Positions 16,431 through 24,686 are shown, numbered from the stretch's first letter. The stretch is 64,000 nt of DNA from Amycolatopsis iheyensis (GCF_024703995.1 NZ_JAMXQV010000022.1:114014-178013); one strand, 5' to 3'. The notes: generated by a model not told the origin, from the sequence alone. Made by a program: numbers and translations.

Positions 16431-16822
16431 AACGTCACCGCCGCCGCGTGCGAAAGGTGCACGCAGCCGTGGGACTTGACCTTCAGGCTCCCCTGGTGGA
16501 ACGCCACGCCGGTGTTCGTGAAGAACACCGAGTACGGCATCGGCCCGTTGAACTGCTTGCTGTAGTGGTCGATGTCCTTGTACTGCACGTGGAACGTCCC
16601 GAGCGGAGTCGGGTACTTCGCGAGCCCGACGGTGATCGGGACGCCCCCGTAGGTGACGTTCCCCGCGCCGTCGGTCAACCAAGCGGTATTCGAACTGCGC
16701 TGGACACAGGCTTTCGCGGCGGCGTCGCACGGCGTCGCCGCCGCTTCGGCCGTCCCCGCGAAAGCCAAGGTCCCCGCCATCGCGGCGACCCCGCCCAGTA
16801 GTGCGATCATCCTCCGGTTCAT
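16385..16822 (-). CDS. L,D-transpeptidase (YkuD domain), secreted
   Basis: 145 aa. A signal peptide (MNRRMIALLGGVAAMAGTLAFA, then AEA) is followed directly by a minimal YkuD catalytic domain. The active-site motif SHGCVHLS contains the catalytic cysteine, and HQGS upstream holds the conserved histidine. The family forms 3-3 peptidoglycan cross-links or attaches proteins to the wall. The fourth residue of the classical SHGCxR motif differs (H instead of R), which is common in short actinobacterial forms. It lies 72 bp downstream of the EspC-like gene on the same strand, so the two may be co-transcribed and both act at the wall. Confidence 0.9.
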   Translation of the reverse strand: MNRRMIALLGGVAAMAGTLAFAGTAEAAATPCDAAAKACVQRSSNTAWLTDGAGNVTYGGVPITVGLAKYPTPLGTFHVQYKDIDHYSKQFNGPMPYSVFFTNTGVAFHQGSLKVKSHGCVHLSHAAAVTFYNSLHPGDVVQVVP

Positions 16823-16894
16823 CGCGTGCCTCCCGTTGTCGTTCGGCTACGCGGTGTAGGGTGCCCAGTTTTGGGATCTTCGAATCGTCGAAGA

Positions 16895-17815
16895 TCAGTT
16901 CTGCGGCTGCGACAACTGGAGGAACTCGTTCTGCTCGCGGTCGTAGCGCTGGGTCAGCCCGTTGCCGTAGCGGTCCCACCAGTTCTGCGTGTGCCCGCCC
17001 TGGCGCGTGGTCGTGTCGCCGTAGACTTGGCGGTCGTACTCGATGCGGGCGTCGTGGAACTCCTGTTGGAACTGCTGCGGCGTGAGGCCCTGCGCGTGCT
17101 GGACCGCGGCGTCGCTGAGGGTGCGCGAGCTCTGGACGATGTCGTCGCCGCCCATGTGGTTGAGGATCGCGCGGACGCCGCCGGCACCGCGCATGTGCGC
17201 GCCCGACATGATGGCGGCCTGTGTGCCGGGGTCGGTGAAGTTGAGCGCGCCGGCCGTGCGCGCGTTCGCCGTCATCAGATCGGAGACGACGGCGCGCTCT
17301 TCGGCGCTGCCCTGCCCGTACTGCTCGCGCGCGGCGATGATCCGGTCGTAGCCGTTGTGCATGTTCTGGCGGAAGCCGTAGGCCTCGGGCACGCCGCCCT
17401 GTTCCCCGGTCGCGCCTTCCGACTGCATGATCGAGTCGACCACCCGCGGGTCGAGCTGCTGCGGCGCCGCTGCGGCCGCCGCGCCGCCCCCGCCACCCTG
17501 GGCCGCGTTCTGGCCGCCGCCGTAGGCCTGCGCGACGTCGGTGTCGGCCGCGTTGTACCCGTTCGCGGCCGTCTGGACGTTCTGGTTCACGTTCGTGATC
17601 AGCCCGAGGAACTTCTGGAGCGCGCTGCCCAGCGAGGAGTGCAGCGCCGAGTTCGCGGCGGCGACCCCGCTGCCGATGCCCGCGAACGACAGCGCGTCGA
17701 GCACCAGGCCTTCCAGGTCGCGGGTCGTCGACAGGAAGGACGAACCGACGTCCTCCACCGCCTTGACGACCGTCCCCATTTCCGTCGTTTCGGCGTGGTA
17801 GGCCCCGGCACCCAT
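16895..17815 (-). CDS. EspC/WXG-like N-terminal domain protein with possible lysozyme-like C-terminus
   Basis: 306 aa from the ATG at 17815, after a GGAGGG site. Residues 1-95 form an alanine-rich helical hairpin ending NGYNAADTDVAQAYGGG, like EspC-type proteins of type VII (ESX) secretion. A Gly/Ala/Gln linker (about 96-120) separates a second domain, starting LDPRVVDSIMQSEGATG and ending FHDARIEYDRQVYGD, then WWDRYGNGLTQRYD. This end resembles the C-terminal part of GH108-type phage muramidases, but the match is weak and from memory. There is no signal peptide, consistent with type VII export. An L,D-transpeptidase follows on the same strand. Function is inferred only. Confidence 0.6.
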   Translation of the reverse strand: MGAGAYHAETTEMGTVVKAVEDVGSSFLSTTRDLEGLVLDALSFAGIGSGVAAANSALHSSLGSALQKFLGLITNVNQNVQTAANGYNAADTDVAQAYGGGQNAAQGGGGGAAAAAAPQQLDPRVVDSIMQSEGATGEQGGVPEAYGFRQNMHNGYDRIIAAREQYGQGSAEERAVVSDLMTANARTAGALNFTDPGTQAAIMSGAHMRGAGGVRAILNHMGGDDIVQSSRTLSDAAVQHAQGLTPQQFQQEFHDARIEYDRQVYGDTTTRQGGHTQNWWDRYGNGLTQRYDREQNEFLQLSQPQN

Positions 17816-17904
17816 GGTCTGCTCCCTCCGGACTCCGGCGTTGCGCGATCGAGAATTCCCCACCGCGCCACGCCGCTCCACGGCCGAATTACCCACTGCC
17901 GAGG

Positions 17905-17937
17905 TCTCACCTGTCGTTCATCTTCAGTTCATCTGCA
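17905..17937. promoter_or_regulatory. PHO-box-like direct repeat (three 11-bp units)
   Basis: GTTCATCTTCA (17916-17926) is followed without a gap by GTTCATCTGCA (17927-17937). A degenerate unit, TCTCACCTGTC, lies directly before them (17905-17915). Tandem 11-bp units beginning GTTCAYC are the pattern of actinobacterial PhoP binding sites. The element is 27 bp upstream of the small gene at 17965 and 90 bp upstream of the divergent EspC-like gene. Confidence 0.55.
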
Positions 17938-17964
17938 CGTCGCCTGGCGCGGTATTAGACCGTC

Positions 17965-18177
17965 ATGACTACGCAGACGCTCGACACCATCGCGTCCGAA
18001 CAACTCGACTTCCAGCTGACCGTGGTCGAAGACCGGCTGCGCCAGGACTACACGAGCCTGGACCCGCGGTCGGCCCACGCCCTGGTCGAACGGGAACGGG
18101 ACCGGTTCGCCGACGCGCGGATCCACGCGTTCGTCCCGATCCTGGTGGAGCGCGCCGTCCGCGAGTCCTTGGGCTGA
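17965..18177 (+). CDS. Small conserved protein (three-helix-bundle type)
   Basis: 70 aa, soluble and all helical in appearance: DFQLTVVEDRLRQDYT, then SAHALVERERDRFADARI, then FVPILVERAVRESLG. It resembles the small actinobacterial proteins annotated as three-helix bundle dimerization domain proteins. Function is unknown. The PHO-box-like repeat directly upstream suggests expression under phosphate limitation. Confidence 0.75.
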   Translation: MTTQTLDTIASEQLDFQLTVVEDRLRQDYTSLDPRSAHALVERERDRFADARIHAFVPILVERAVRESLG

Positions 18178-18220
18178 GCGCTAGGGTCGGTGGGGCGGAC
18201 CGGCGCCGGAGGAGAAGACG

Positions 18221-18526
18221 ATGGACAAGCCCCAGGACGACCCGAACATCGTGGACGGCGAGCTCGTGGACGAGACCCCGACGGCGGCACTGGCGGTCCC
18301 GTCCCCGCCCCTACCCGACCCGGACTACAGCGAGGGCGGCGTCCCCAGCTTCGACTTCGTCCGCGACAAGATCGAGAACCGCTACACGACGTCGCTGGGC
18401 GCGACGGACGTGGCGGGTCTCGGCACGGAGAACACCGCGGAAGCGCTGGACAAGAAGATCGCCGACCGCGACCAGGCGGCGAAGGACCGGCTGGCGGAGA
18501 TCCGCCGCTCGATGCGCGGCGAGTGA
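18221..18526 (+). CDS. Hypothetical acidic protein
   Basis: 101 aa with a good GGAGGAGAAG site before the ATG. It is acidic and proline-rich at the N-terminus (DDPNIVDGELVDETPTAALA) and helical at the C-terminus (ALDKKIADRDQAAKDRLAEI), with no membrane segment. The family is not recognised. It follows the previous small gene by 43 bp on the same strand and may share its promoter. Confidence 0.65.
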   Translation: MDKPQDDPNIVDGELVDETPTAALAVPSPPLPDPDYSEGGVPSFDFVRDKIENRYTTSLGATDVAGLGTENTAEALDKKIADRDQAAKDRLAEIRRSMRGE

Positions 18527-18600
18527 CCGCCGGCCGGTCACCCGGCCGTTGAGCGAGGGCGACGGCGCGAGCCGTCCTGACCGGGACGACGACCGCCGGG

Positions 18601-18984
18601 TCAGCCGGGGAGCCAGCGCATCTGCACCGGCTGGCAGGCGGCGATCGCCGTCAGGCGGTTCGGGAACACCCGGACCGCCTCCGCCAGGCCCGCCAACCGG
18701 ACCATCCGGTCGACCACGCCGCCGGGCGTCGCGATCACGCAGCCGCCGATGTTCCGCTCCCGGCAGCTTTCCACCGCCTCGAGCAACCCCCGGGCCCCGC
18801 GCGCCGACAGGAACTCCAGCGACGACAGGTCGAGCACCAGCAGGTGCGGCTCCGGCAGTTCGCAGATGGCGGCTTCGATGAGGGTCGTCCACCGCAGCAC
18901 GGTGGAAATGTCCAGCTCGCCCCGGATTTCAACGACCAGCGCGCCGCTGGTCCGCTCCGTGACGGCTCCGTTCCGGTCGCGCAT
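18601..18984 (-). CDS. STAS-domain protein (anti-sigma factor antagonist-like)
   Basis: 127 aa from the ATG at 18984, preceded by GGGGAGG. The STAS pattern is clear: VVEIRGELDISTVLRWTTLI, then LLVLDLSSLEFLSARGARGLLEA, where the serine of LSSLEFLS is the usual phosphorylation position in SpoIIAA-like antagonists. Such proteins free sigma factors by binding anti-sigma factors when unphosphorylated. No kinase or sigma gene is adjacent, so the partner is unknown. Confidence 0.88.
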   Translation of the reverse strand: MRDRNGAVTERTSGALVVEIRGELDISTVLRWTTLIEAAICELPEPHLLVLDLSSLEFLSARGARGLLEAVESCRERNIGGCVIATPGGVVDRMVRLAGLAEAVRVFPNRLTAIAACQPVQMRWLPG

Positions 18985-19104
18985 GGCGCGCCTCCCCGGG
19001 GCCGGATCGGGGCGGCCCCGGCCGATTGTCCCACTCCGGCCCGGCCCCGGCCGCACGGAACGCGCAGACACACGCGGACGGTCCAACCCGCGCGGCCGTC
19101 CGGC

Positions 19105-19797
19105 TCAGCGCCTGCCGCTTGACTGTCCACTGTGGAGGCTCAACCTCGTCAGCCACTCCTGCAACAGCGTCGACTCCCCCGCCGTCAGCTCGGCCGGCGC
19201 CGACGAACGCAGCCGGGCGGCCAGGGTGGTCGCCGTCACGGCGAGGTCGTCCGCCGCACCCGGCTCCTCGGCGAGGATTCCCGCCAGCACGCTTTCCCGG
19301 ACGCGGACCGAGAACTCACGGTCCGGGTACTGCGCCGGCCGGGTGATCATCGACAGCGCGACGCCGGCGTTCGCCGCCATCACCATCTGCGCGGCCAACG
19401 CCGGCGGCAGCTCGAGCCGGCCCGCGGCCGCGCAGCGCTCCAGCACCTCGAGCAGCAGGCCGTGTGCCTCGGCCGCCGCGCCCGGCGGTGTCGACAGGCC
19501 CGAATACATCAGGCGGTAGTGGTGGGGGTTCTCGAGCGCGAACGCGACGTGGTTGTCCCAGCCGGCCCGCAGGTCGCGCACCGGGTCGGCGGACGGCTTC
19601 GCGGCCCGCTTCCCGGCGAGGTACTTCTCGAACCCGCGGTCGACGACGGCGGCGAGCAGCCCGTCCTTGTCACCGAACTGCCGGTACAGCGCCGGCGCCC
19701 CGACACCGGCGGCCTCGCAGACCGCCCTCGTGGAGACGTCGGCCGACGCCGACAGCAGCTCGTCGGCGGCCACCAGTATCCGCGTTCGCAAGTCCAT
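19105..19797 (-). CDS. TetR-family transcriptional regulator
   Basis: 230 aa from the ATG at 19797; the in-frame extension upstream would run through the operator and is rejected. Helix-turn-helix at residues 20-45 (VSTRAVCEAAGVGAPALYRQFGDKDGLL). The C-terminal domain (HHYRLMYSGL, near residue 90) resembles the TetR_C_25-type ligand domain. It is divergent from msrA with a 152-bp gap. A 15-bp palindrome directly abuts its start codon, which suggests autoregulation; whether it also controls msrA is unknown. Confidence 0.9.
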   Translation of the reverse strand: MDLRTRILVAADELLSASADVSTRAVCEAAGVGAPALYRQFGDKDGLLAAVVDRGFEKYLAGKRAAKPSADPVRDLRAGWDNHVAFALENPHHYRLMYSGLSTPPGAAAEAHGLLLEVLERCAAAGRLELPPALAAQMVMAANAGVALSMITRPAQYPDREFSVRVRESVLAGILAEEPGAADDLAVTATTLAARLRSSAPAELTAGESTLLQEWLTRLSLHSGQSSGRR

Positions 19798-19812
19798 GGT
19801 AGCGACGCTACC
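19798..19812. promoter_or_regulatory. Palindromic operator candidate at the TetR start codon
   Basis: GGTAGC GAC GCTACC is a perfect 6-bp inverted repeat with a 3-bp spacer, immediately upstream of the TetR start codon. A repressor bound here would block its own gene. Confidence 0.5.
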
Positions 19813-19949
19813 AGCGGGTATCATCGATATCAAGTTAACGGTAACGACGGTTCGCCGTGTCACACTCTCGTAAGGCCCGCACGTGGAATCATCGGTGCGC
19901 CCGCGCAGTTGTACACCGCGGAAGCACCACGAGGAGAAGGAGTGACGCC

Positions 19950-20465
19950 GTGACCACGTCAACCGAAAGGGCCGTCCTGGCCGGCGGCTGCTTCTGGGGC
20001 ATGCAGGAGCTGTTCCGCCGTCAGCCCGGGGTGATCTCGACCCGGGTCGGTTACAGCGGCGGCGACGTCCCGAACGCGACCTACCGCAACCACGGCACGC
20101 ACGCCGAGGCCATCGAGGTGGTCTACGACCCTGCGCAGACCACGTTCCGCGACCTGCTCGAGTTCTTCTTCCAGGTGCACGACCCGACGACGAAGAACCG
20201 CCAGGGCAACGACATCGGCCTGAGCTACCGCTCGGCGATCTACTTCGAGAACGACGAGCAGAAGCGCGTCGCCGAAGACACGATCGCCGACGTGGACGCG
20301 TCCGGGCTGTGGCCGGGCAAGGTCGTCACCGAAGTCAGCCCGGTGGGCGACTTCTGGGAGGCCGAGCCGGAGCACCAGGACTACCTGCAGCGGATTCCGA
20401 ACGGGTACACCTGCCACTTCGTGCGCCCGGGCTGGAAGCTCCCGAAGCGCGAGAAGACCGCCTGA
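19950..20465 (+). CDS. msrA: Peptide methionine sulfoxide reductase MsrA
   Basis: 171 aa from the GTG at 19950, seven bases after a GAGGAGAAGGAG site. The active-site motif GGCFWGMQELF places the catalytic cysteine at residue 14. VGYSGG, HAEAIEVVYDP and DIGLSYRSAIY are family hallmarks. It reduces methionine-S-sulfoxide in proteins, with thioredoxin as electron donor, in the cytoplasm. No msrB is adjacent. A strong terminator hairpin follows. Confidence 0.97.
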   Translation: MTTSTERAVLAGGCFWGMQELFRRQPGVISTRVGYSGGDVPNATYRNHGTHAEAIEVVYDPAQTTFRDLLEFFFQVHDPTTKNRQGNDIGLSYRSAIYFENDEQKRVAEDTIADVDASGLWPGKVVTEVSPVGDFWEAEPEHQDYLQRIPNGYTCHFVRPGWKLPKREKTA

Positions 20466-20480
20466 CACACTCGTACCACC

Positions 20481-20516
20481 AAAGGCCCCTTCGCCGATTC
20501 TCGGCGAGGGGGCCTT
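20481..20516 (+). terminator. Intrinsic terminator after msrA
   Basis: AAGGCCCC and CGCCG in the left arm pair with CGGCG and GGGGCCTT in the right arm around an ATTCT loop, giving a stem of about 14 bp, 16 bases after the msrA stop. The T-tract is weak, as usual in high-GC actinobacteria. Confidence 0.8.
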
Positions 20517-20629
20517 CGTCGTTTCGGACGCGCCGAAGATCACCCGAACGGCGGTGATCCGCCTTCCGTCCTGAGTGGACAGTCAACAGCAGACATCCCA
20601 AAGGCGGGAAATGTCCTTTTTGGGAAGTA

Positions 20630-20657
20630 TTGCGACCGGTAGATAAGACCGTACGTT
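20630..20657 (+). promoter_or_regulatory. Candidate promoter of the metalloprotease gene
   Basis: TTGCGA (20630-20635) and TACGTT (20652-20657) are spaced by 16 bp and resemble a housekeeping-type promoter. It lies just downstream of the imperfect inverted repeat at 20596-20625, which could be an operator. Confidence 0.35.
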
Positions 20658-20782
20658 AGTCGCTTGTTCACGAGGCTTCCGCGCCGGATCCTGATTTCCG
20701 CCAAGCAGCACCGTTTTCCCCGATTCCCGTTCTCGGCCCGGCCTGCACCGGGCCGGTTCGCCCTGCCCGGAGGGATTCTTCG

Positions 20783-23059
20783 ATGCATCTGAGACGTCCA
20801 ATCGTCTTGGCCGCGAGCGGCGCGCTGATCGCCGCGGTGTGCACGACCACGGCCGCCCAGGCCCAGCCCACGAGCCCGGCCGCCACCACCGACGCGCAGA
20901 CCCTTGCCGTCAACGCGGCCGCGAGTCTCGTGGCGAGCAAGCCGGCCGCGCTGCACGCCAGCGCGGACGACGTTTTCGTGGCGCAGAAAGCGATTTCCTC
21001 GGTCAACGGGCTGAAGTACGTCCCGTACGAGCGCAGCTACAAGGGCCTGCCGGTCGTCGGCGGTGACTTCGTCGTGGCGACCAACTCGACGGGCCAGGTG
21101 CTCGGCACCTCCGTCGCGCAGGACCAGACGATCGACCTCGCCTCCACCACCGCGAAGGTCTCCAAGGCCGCGGCGGAGACGACCGCCCGGCAGCAGCTGT
21201 CCGTCGTGGACAGCGTGAGCCCGGCGCAGCAGGTCGTGTTCGCGCTCGGCACCCCGGCGCTGGCGTGGAAGAGCACGGTCACCGGCCGCGACAACGAAGG
21301 CCCGAGCCGGCTCGACGTCATCGTCGACGCCGCCACCGGCAAGGTGCTCGACACCCAAGAGCACGTCATGAACGGCGACGGCACCAGTGCGTACAACCGG
21401 CCGAACCCGGTGCACCTCGACACGACCCACTCGGGCAGCACGTACACGCTGAAGGACCCGAACATCACCAACACGTCCTGCCAGGACGCGGCCAACAACA
21501 CCACCTTCAGCGGCCCGGACGACGCATGGGGCAACGGCAACGCCACCAGCCGCGAAACCGGCTGCGTCGACTCGCTGTTCGCCGCCCAGACCGAGAACAA
21601 GATGCTCTCGCAGTGGCTGGGCCGCAACGGCTTCGACGGCAACGGCGGCGGCTGGCCGATCCGCGTCGGGCTGAACGACGAGAACGCCTACTACGACGGC
21701 AGCCAGGTCCAGATCGGGCACAACACGCAGAACCAGTGGATCGGCTCGATCGACGTCGTCGCGCACGAGCACGGCCACGGCATCGACGACCACACCCCGG
21801 GTGGTATCTCGCGCGCGGGTACCCAGGAGTTCGTCGCGGACGTCTTCGGCGCCTCCACCGAGTGGTTCGCGAACGAGCCCGCGGGCGGCGACGTGCCGGA
21901 CTTCCTCGTCGGCGAGTCGGTGAACCTGGTCGGCTCCGGCCCGATCCGCAACATGTACAACCCGTCGGCGCTGGGCGACAAGAACTGCTACGACAGCTCC
22001 GTCCCCAACGGTGAGGTGCACGCAGCCGCCGGCCCCGGCAACCACTGGTTCTACCTGCTGGCCGAAGGCACCAACCCGACCAACGGCCAGCCGACCAGCA
22101 GCACCTGCAACAGCTCGTCGATCACCGGCATCGGTGTCCAGAACGCGGTGAAGATCTTCTACAACGCGATGCTGCTCAAGACCTCCAGCAGCTCGTACCT
22201 GAAGTACCGCACCTGGACGCTGACCGCGGCGAAGAACCTGTTCCCGGGCAGCTGCACCGAGTTCAACACCGTCAAGGCGGCGTGGGACGCGATCTCCGTC
22301 CCGGCGCAGTCGGCCGACCCGACCTGCTCGGCGACCGGCACCGTCACGGTTTCCAACCCGGGCAACCAGTCCACCGTGACCGGCGCCTCGGTCAACCTCC
22401 CGCTCTCGGCGAGCGGCGGCACCGCGCCGTACACCTGGTCGGCCACCGGCCTCCCGGCCGGCCTGTCCATCAACGCCTCCACCGGCACGATCTCGGGCAC
22501 CGCGACCACCGCGGGCACCTCGAACGTCACGGTGACGGCGAAGGACGCGGCCAACAAGACCGGCACGGCGTCGTTCAGCTGGACCGTCGGCACCACCGGC
22601 GGCTGCACCGGCCAGAAGATCGTCAACGGCGGCTTCGAGTCGGGCAGCGGCAGCTGGACCGGCACCACCGGCTCGATCGGCCAGTGGGGTTCGCAGGGTC
22701 AGGCCGCGCACGGCGGCACCTACGCGTCCTGGCTCGACGGGTACGGCTCGACGCACACCGAGTCGATCGCCCAGTCGGTGAGCATCCCGGCCGGCTGCCA
22801 CGCCAGCCTGACGTTCTACCTGCACATCGACACCGCGGAGACGACCTCCACGACCGCCTACGACAAGCTGACCGTCTCCAACGGCAGCGCGACGCTGGGC
22901 AGCTACTCCAACCTGAACAAGGCTTCCGGGTACGCCCTCCGGACGATCGACGTCTCGTCGGCCGCCGGTGGCACCCTGGCGCTGAAGTTCAGCGGCACCG
23001 AGGACAGCTCGCTGCAGACCTCGTTCGTCATCGACGACGTGGCTGTCACCCTGAGCTGA
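20783..23059 (+). CDS. Secreted M4 (thermolysin-type) metalloprotease with C-terminal beta domains
   Basis: 758 aa. A signal peptide (to about AAQAQ, residue 30) is followed by an FTP/PepSY-like propeptide (YKGLPVVGGDFVV) and the M4 catalytic domain. Zinc ligands are H328 and H332 in HEHGH and probably E349 in GTQEFVADVFG. H413 in VHAAAGPGNHWFYLLAEG matches the catalytic histidine. The HExxH-to-Glu distance is three residues shorter than in thermolysin. After the catalytic domain come an Ig-like putative domain (about 515-605) and a CBM/P-type jelly-roll (about 610-758, CTGQKIVNGGFESGSG). It likely degrades extracellular protein. Terminators flank it on both sides, so it is transcribed alone. 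Confidence 0.95.
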   Translation: MHLRRPIVLAASGALIAAVCTTTAAQAQPTSPAATTDAQTLAVNAAASLVASKPAALHASADDVFVAQKAISSVNGLKYVPYERSYKGLPVVGGDFVVATNSTGQVLGTSVAQDQTIDLASTTAKVSKAAAETTARQQLSVVDSVSPAQQVVFALGTPALAWKSTVTGRDNEGPSRLDVIVDAATGKVLDTQEHVMNGDGTSAYNRPNPVHLDTTHSGSTYTLKDPNITNTSCQDAANNTTFSGPDDAWGNGNATSRETGCVDSLFAAQTENKMLSQWLGRNGFDGNGGGWPIRVGLNDENAYYDGSQVQIGHNTQNQWIGSIDVVAHEHGHGIDDHTPGGISRAGTQEFVADVFGASTEWFANEPAGGDVPDFLVGESVNLVGSGPIRNMYNPSALGDKNCYDSSVPNGEVHAAAGPGNHWFYLLAEGTNPTNGQPTSSTCNSSSITGIGVQNAVKIFYNAMLLKTSSSSYLKYRTWTLTAAKNLFPGSCTEFNTVKAAWDAISVPAQSADPTCSATGTVTVSNPGNQSTVTGASVNLPLSASGGTAPYTWSATGLPAGLSINASTGTISGTATTAGTSNVTVTAKDAANKTGTASFSWTVGTTGGCTGQKIVNGGFESGSGSWTGTTGSIGQWGSQGQAAHGGTYASWLDGYGSTHTESIAQSVSIPAGCHASLTFYLHIDTAETTSTTAYDKLTVSNGSATLGSYSNLNKASGYALRTIDVSSAAGGTLALKFSGTEDSSLQTSFVIDDVAVTLS

Positions 23060-23075
23060 AGCTGAACCGCTGAAA

Positions 23076-23109
23076 GCGGGGAGGCCGGGATTCCCGGCCT
23101 CCCCGTTTT
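23076..23109 (+). terminator. Intrinsic terminator after the metalloprotease
   Basis: GGGGAGGCCGGG (23078-23089) and CCCGGCCTCCCC (23093-23104) form a perfect 12-bp stem with a 3-base loop, followed by GTTTTC. It starts 17 bases after the stop codon. Confidence 0.88.
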
Positions 23110-23134
23110 CGCGTGCCGGGGGCAGAATCGGCGC

Positions 23135-23644
23135 ATGGACACCGAAGAGCTGCGCGCGACCCAGGCCCCGCTGAAGGACCAGTACCGCGAGCGGCCGGAG
23201 AGCGCGCTCGTCACCCTGCACGCCGACGCCGAACTGGCCGGCCTCGGCATCTCCTGCAAGGTCGAGACCGGCCGCGCGGTCGTGGAGGCCGGGCTGCACC
23301 CGGCCACCGGCGGCGACGGCAGCCTCGCCTGTTCGGGCGACATGCTGCTGGAGGCGCTCGTCGCGTGCGCCGGCGTGACGCTGCGGGCGGTCGCGACGTC
23401 ACTGGGCCTCGAGGTGCGCGGTGGGCGGGTCCGCGCCGAGGGCGACCTCGACTTCCGCGGCACGCTCGCCGTGGCGAAGGACGCGCCGGTGGGCTTCCGC
23501 GCGATCCGGCTGTCGTTCGACCTGGACACCGACGCCTCCGAAGAGCAGCTCGCGACGCTCAAGAAGCTGACCGAGCGCTACTGCGTCGTTTTCCAGTCGC
23601 TGCGGACCCCGCCCGAGTTCGCCGTCACGCTTTCGGCGAACTGA
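23135..23644 (+). CDS. OsmC-family protein
   Basis: 169 aa. The two reactive cysteines of the OsmC/Ohr fold are at residue 78 (ALVACAGVTLRA) and 150 (ERYCVVFQSL), and the ATGGDGSLACSGDMLLEAL helix is typical. OsmC-like proteins reduce hydroperoxides, often with dihydrolipoamide. There is a further cysteine at 66. The gene is on its own between the M4 terminator and the ABC exporter. Confidence 0.9.
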   Translation: MDTEELRATQAPLKDQYRERPESALVTLHADAELAGLGISCKVETGRAVVEAGLHPATGGDGSLACSGDMLLEALVACAGVTLRAVATSLGLEVRGGRVRAEGDLDFRGTLAVAKDAPVGFRAIRLSFDLDTDASEEQLATLKKLTERYCVVFQSLRTPPEFAVTLSAN

Positions 23645-23723
23645 GCCGCCTCAGGGAGAAACCCGGAGGACAAACCGGACGCACTTGGCCTAGCTTGGCG
23701 GGGTCACCGAGAGGGGAACCGCC

Positions 23724-24686
23724 ATGCCGGAACCGGACAGCGCCGTCCAAGTGCGCGGGCTGGTCAAGACCTACGGTTCGACGCGCGCGCTCGACGGCGT
23801 CGACCTCGACATCCCGGCCGGGCGCGTGCTCGGTCTGCTCGGGCCGAACGGCGCCGGCAAGACCACCACGGTCCGCATCCTGACCACACTGCTGCGGCCG
23901 GACTCCGGCGAGGCGCGCGTGGCCGGGTACGACGTGCTGGCCCAGCCCGACGAGGTGCGGCAGCGGATCGGGCTGTCCGGCCAGTACGCGGCGGTCGACG
24001 AGAACCTCACCGGCTTCGAGAACCTCTACATGGTCGGGCGGCTCTACGGCCGGCCCAAGGCCGCGGCCCGCTCGCGCGCCCGTGAGCTGCTGGCGCGCTT
24101 CGCCCTCGAAGAGGCCGCCGACCGGCCCGCCAAGGGTTATTCGGGCGGCATGCGGCGGCGACTCGACCTGGCCGGCGCGCTGGTCGCCGAGCCCACCGTC
24201 GTCGTGCTGGACGAGCCGACCACCGGCCTCGACCCGGGTGGCCGGCTCGACACGTGGGGCGTCATCAAGGAACTGGTCGCCGACGGCACGACCGTGCTGC
24301 TGACCACGCAGTACCTCGAAGAGGCCGACCAGCTCGCCGACTCGATCGTGGTGATCGACCACGGCAAGGTGATCGCGCGCGGCACCGCCGACGAGCTCAA
24401 GGCCCAGATCGGCGGCGAACGCCTGGAGCTGGTCGTCGCCTCGGCCGCGGACCTGCCCGCGACGCTGGAGGTCCTGCGGGAGGTCGGCGCCGGCGAACCG
24501 TCGGGTGACGGCCACACGCGACGGGCGGAGATCCTCGTCGACACCGGGCCGAAAGCGCTCATCGAGGCCCTTCGCCGGCTGGACGCGCAGGGCATCGCCG
24601 TCCAGGACGTCGCCCTGCACCGGCCGACTCTCGACGACGTCTTCCTGTCCCTGACCGGCCACGGCGCTCAGGAGGCCGAGAAGTGA
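23724..24686 (+). CDS. ABC exporter ATP-binding protein (DrrA-like)
   Basis: 320 aa. Walker A GPNGAGKTTT, signature YSGGMRRRLDLAGALV, Walker B TVVVLDEPTTGLDP and the H-loop region TTQYLEEADQLAD are intact. The C-terminal extension (about 90 residues, ending PTLDDVFLSLTGH) is characteristic of the daunorubicin-resistance DrrA group. It couples ATP hydrolysis to export by the membrane protein encoded next, whose GTG start overlaps its stop by 4 bp. The exported compound is unknown. Confidence 0.94.
   Translation: MPEPDSAVQVRGLVKTYGSTRALDGVDLDIPAGRVLGLLGPNGAGKTTTVRILTTLLRPDSGEARVAGYDVLAQPDEVRQRIGLSGQYAAVDENLTGFENLYMVGRLYGRPKAAARSRARELLARFALEEAADRPAKGYSGGMRRRLDLAGALVAEPTVVVLDEPTTGLDPGGRLDTWGVIKELVADGTTVLLTTQYLEEADQLADSIVVIDHGKVIARGTADELKAQIGGERLELVVASAADLPATLEVLREVGAGEPSGDGHTRRAEILVDTGPKALIEALRRLDAQGIAVQDVALHRPTLDDVFLSLTGHGAQEAEK

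Larger units (their letters stand above)
20466..20782. other. Intergenic region msrA to metalloprotease
   Basis: No gene is seen. The stretch holds the msrA terminator, an imperfect inverted repeat (TCCCAAAGG at 20596-20604 and CCTTTTTGGGA at 20615-20625) and a plausible promoter for the metalloprotease. The rest is a leader of about 120 bases before the GGAGGG site. Confidence 0.7.

Noticed and set aside
16895..18526. Prophage remnant
   Set aside because: The lysozyme-like hint and small genes suggested a phage, but no phage structural, integrase or attachment sequences are present.
20540..23299. Very long open frame (919 codons) antisense to the metalloprotease
   Set aside because: Its protein is a monotonous Arg/Ala/Gly/Val string with no domain, and it mirrors the codon bias of the real M4 gene.
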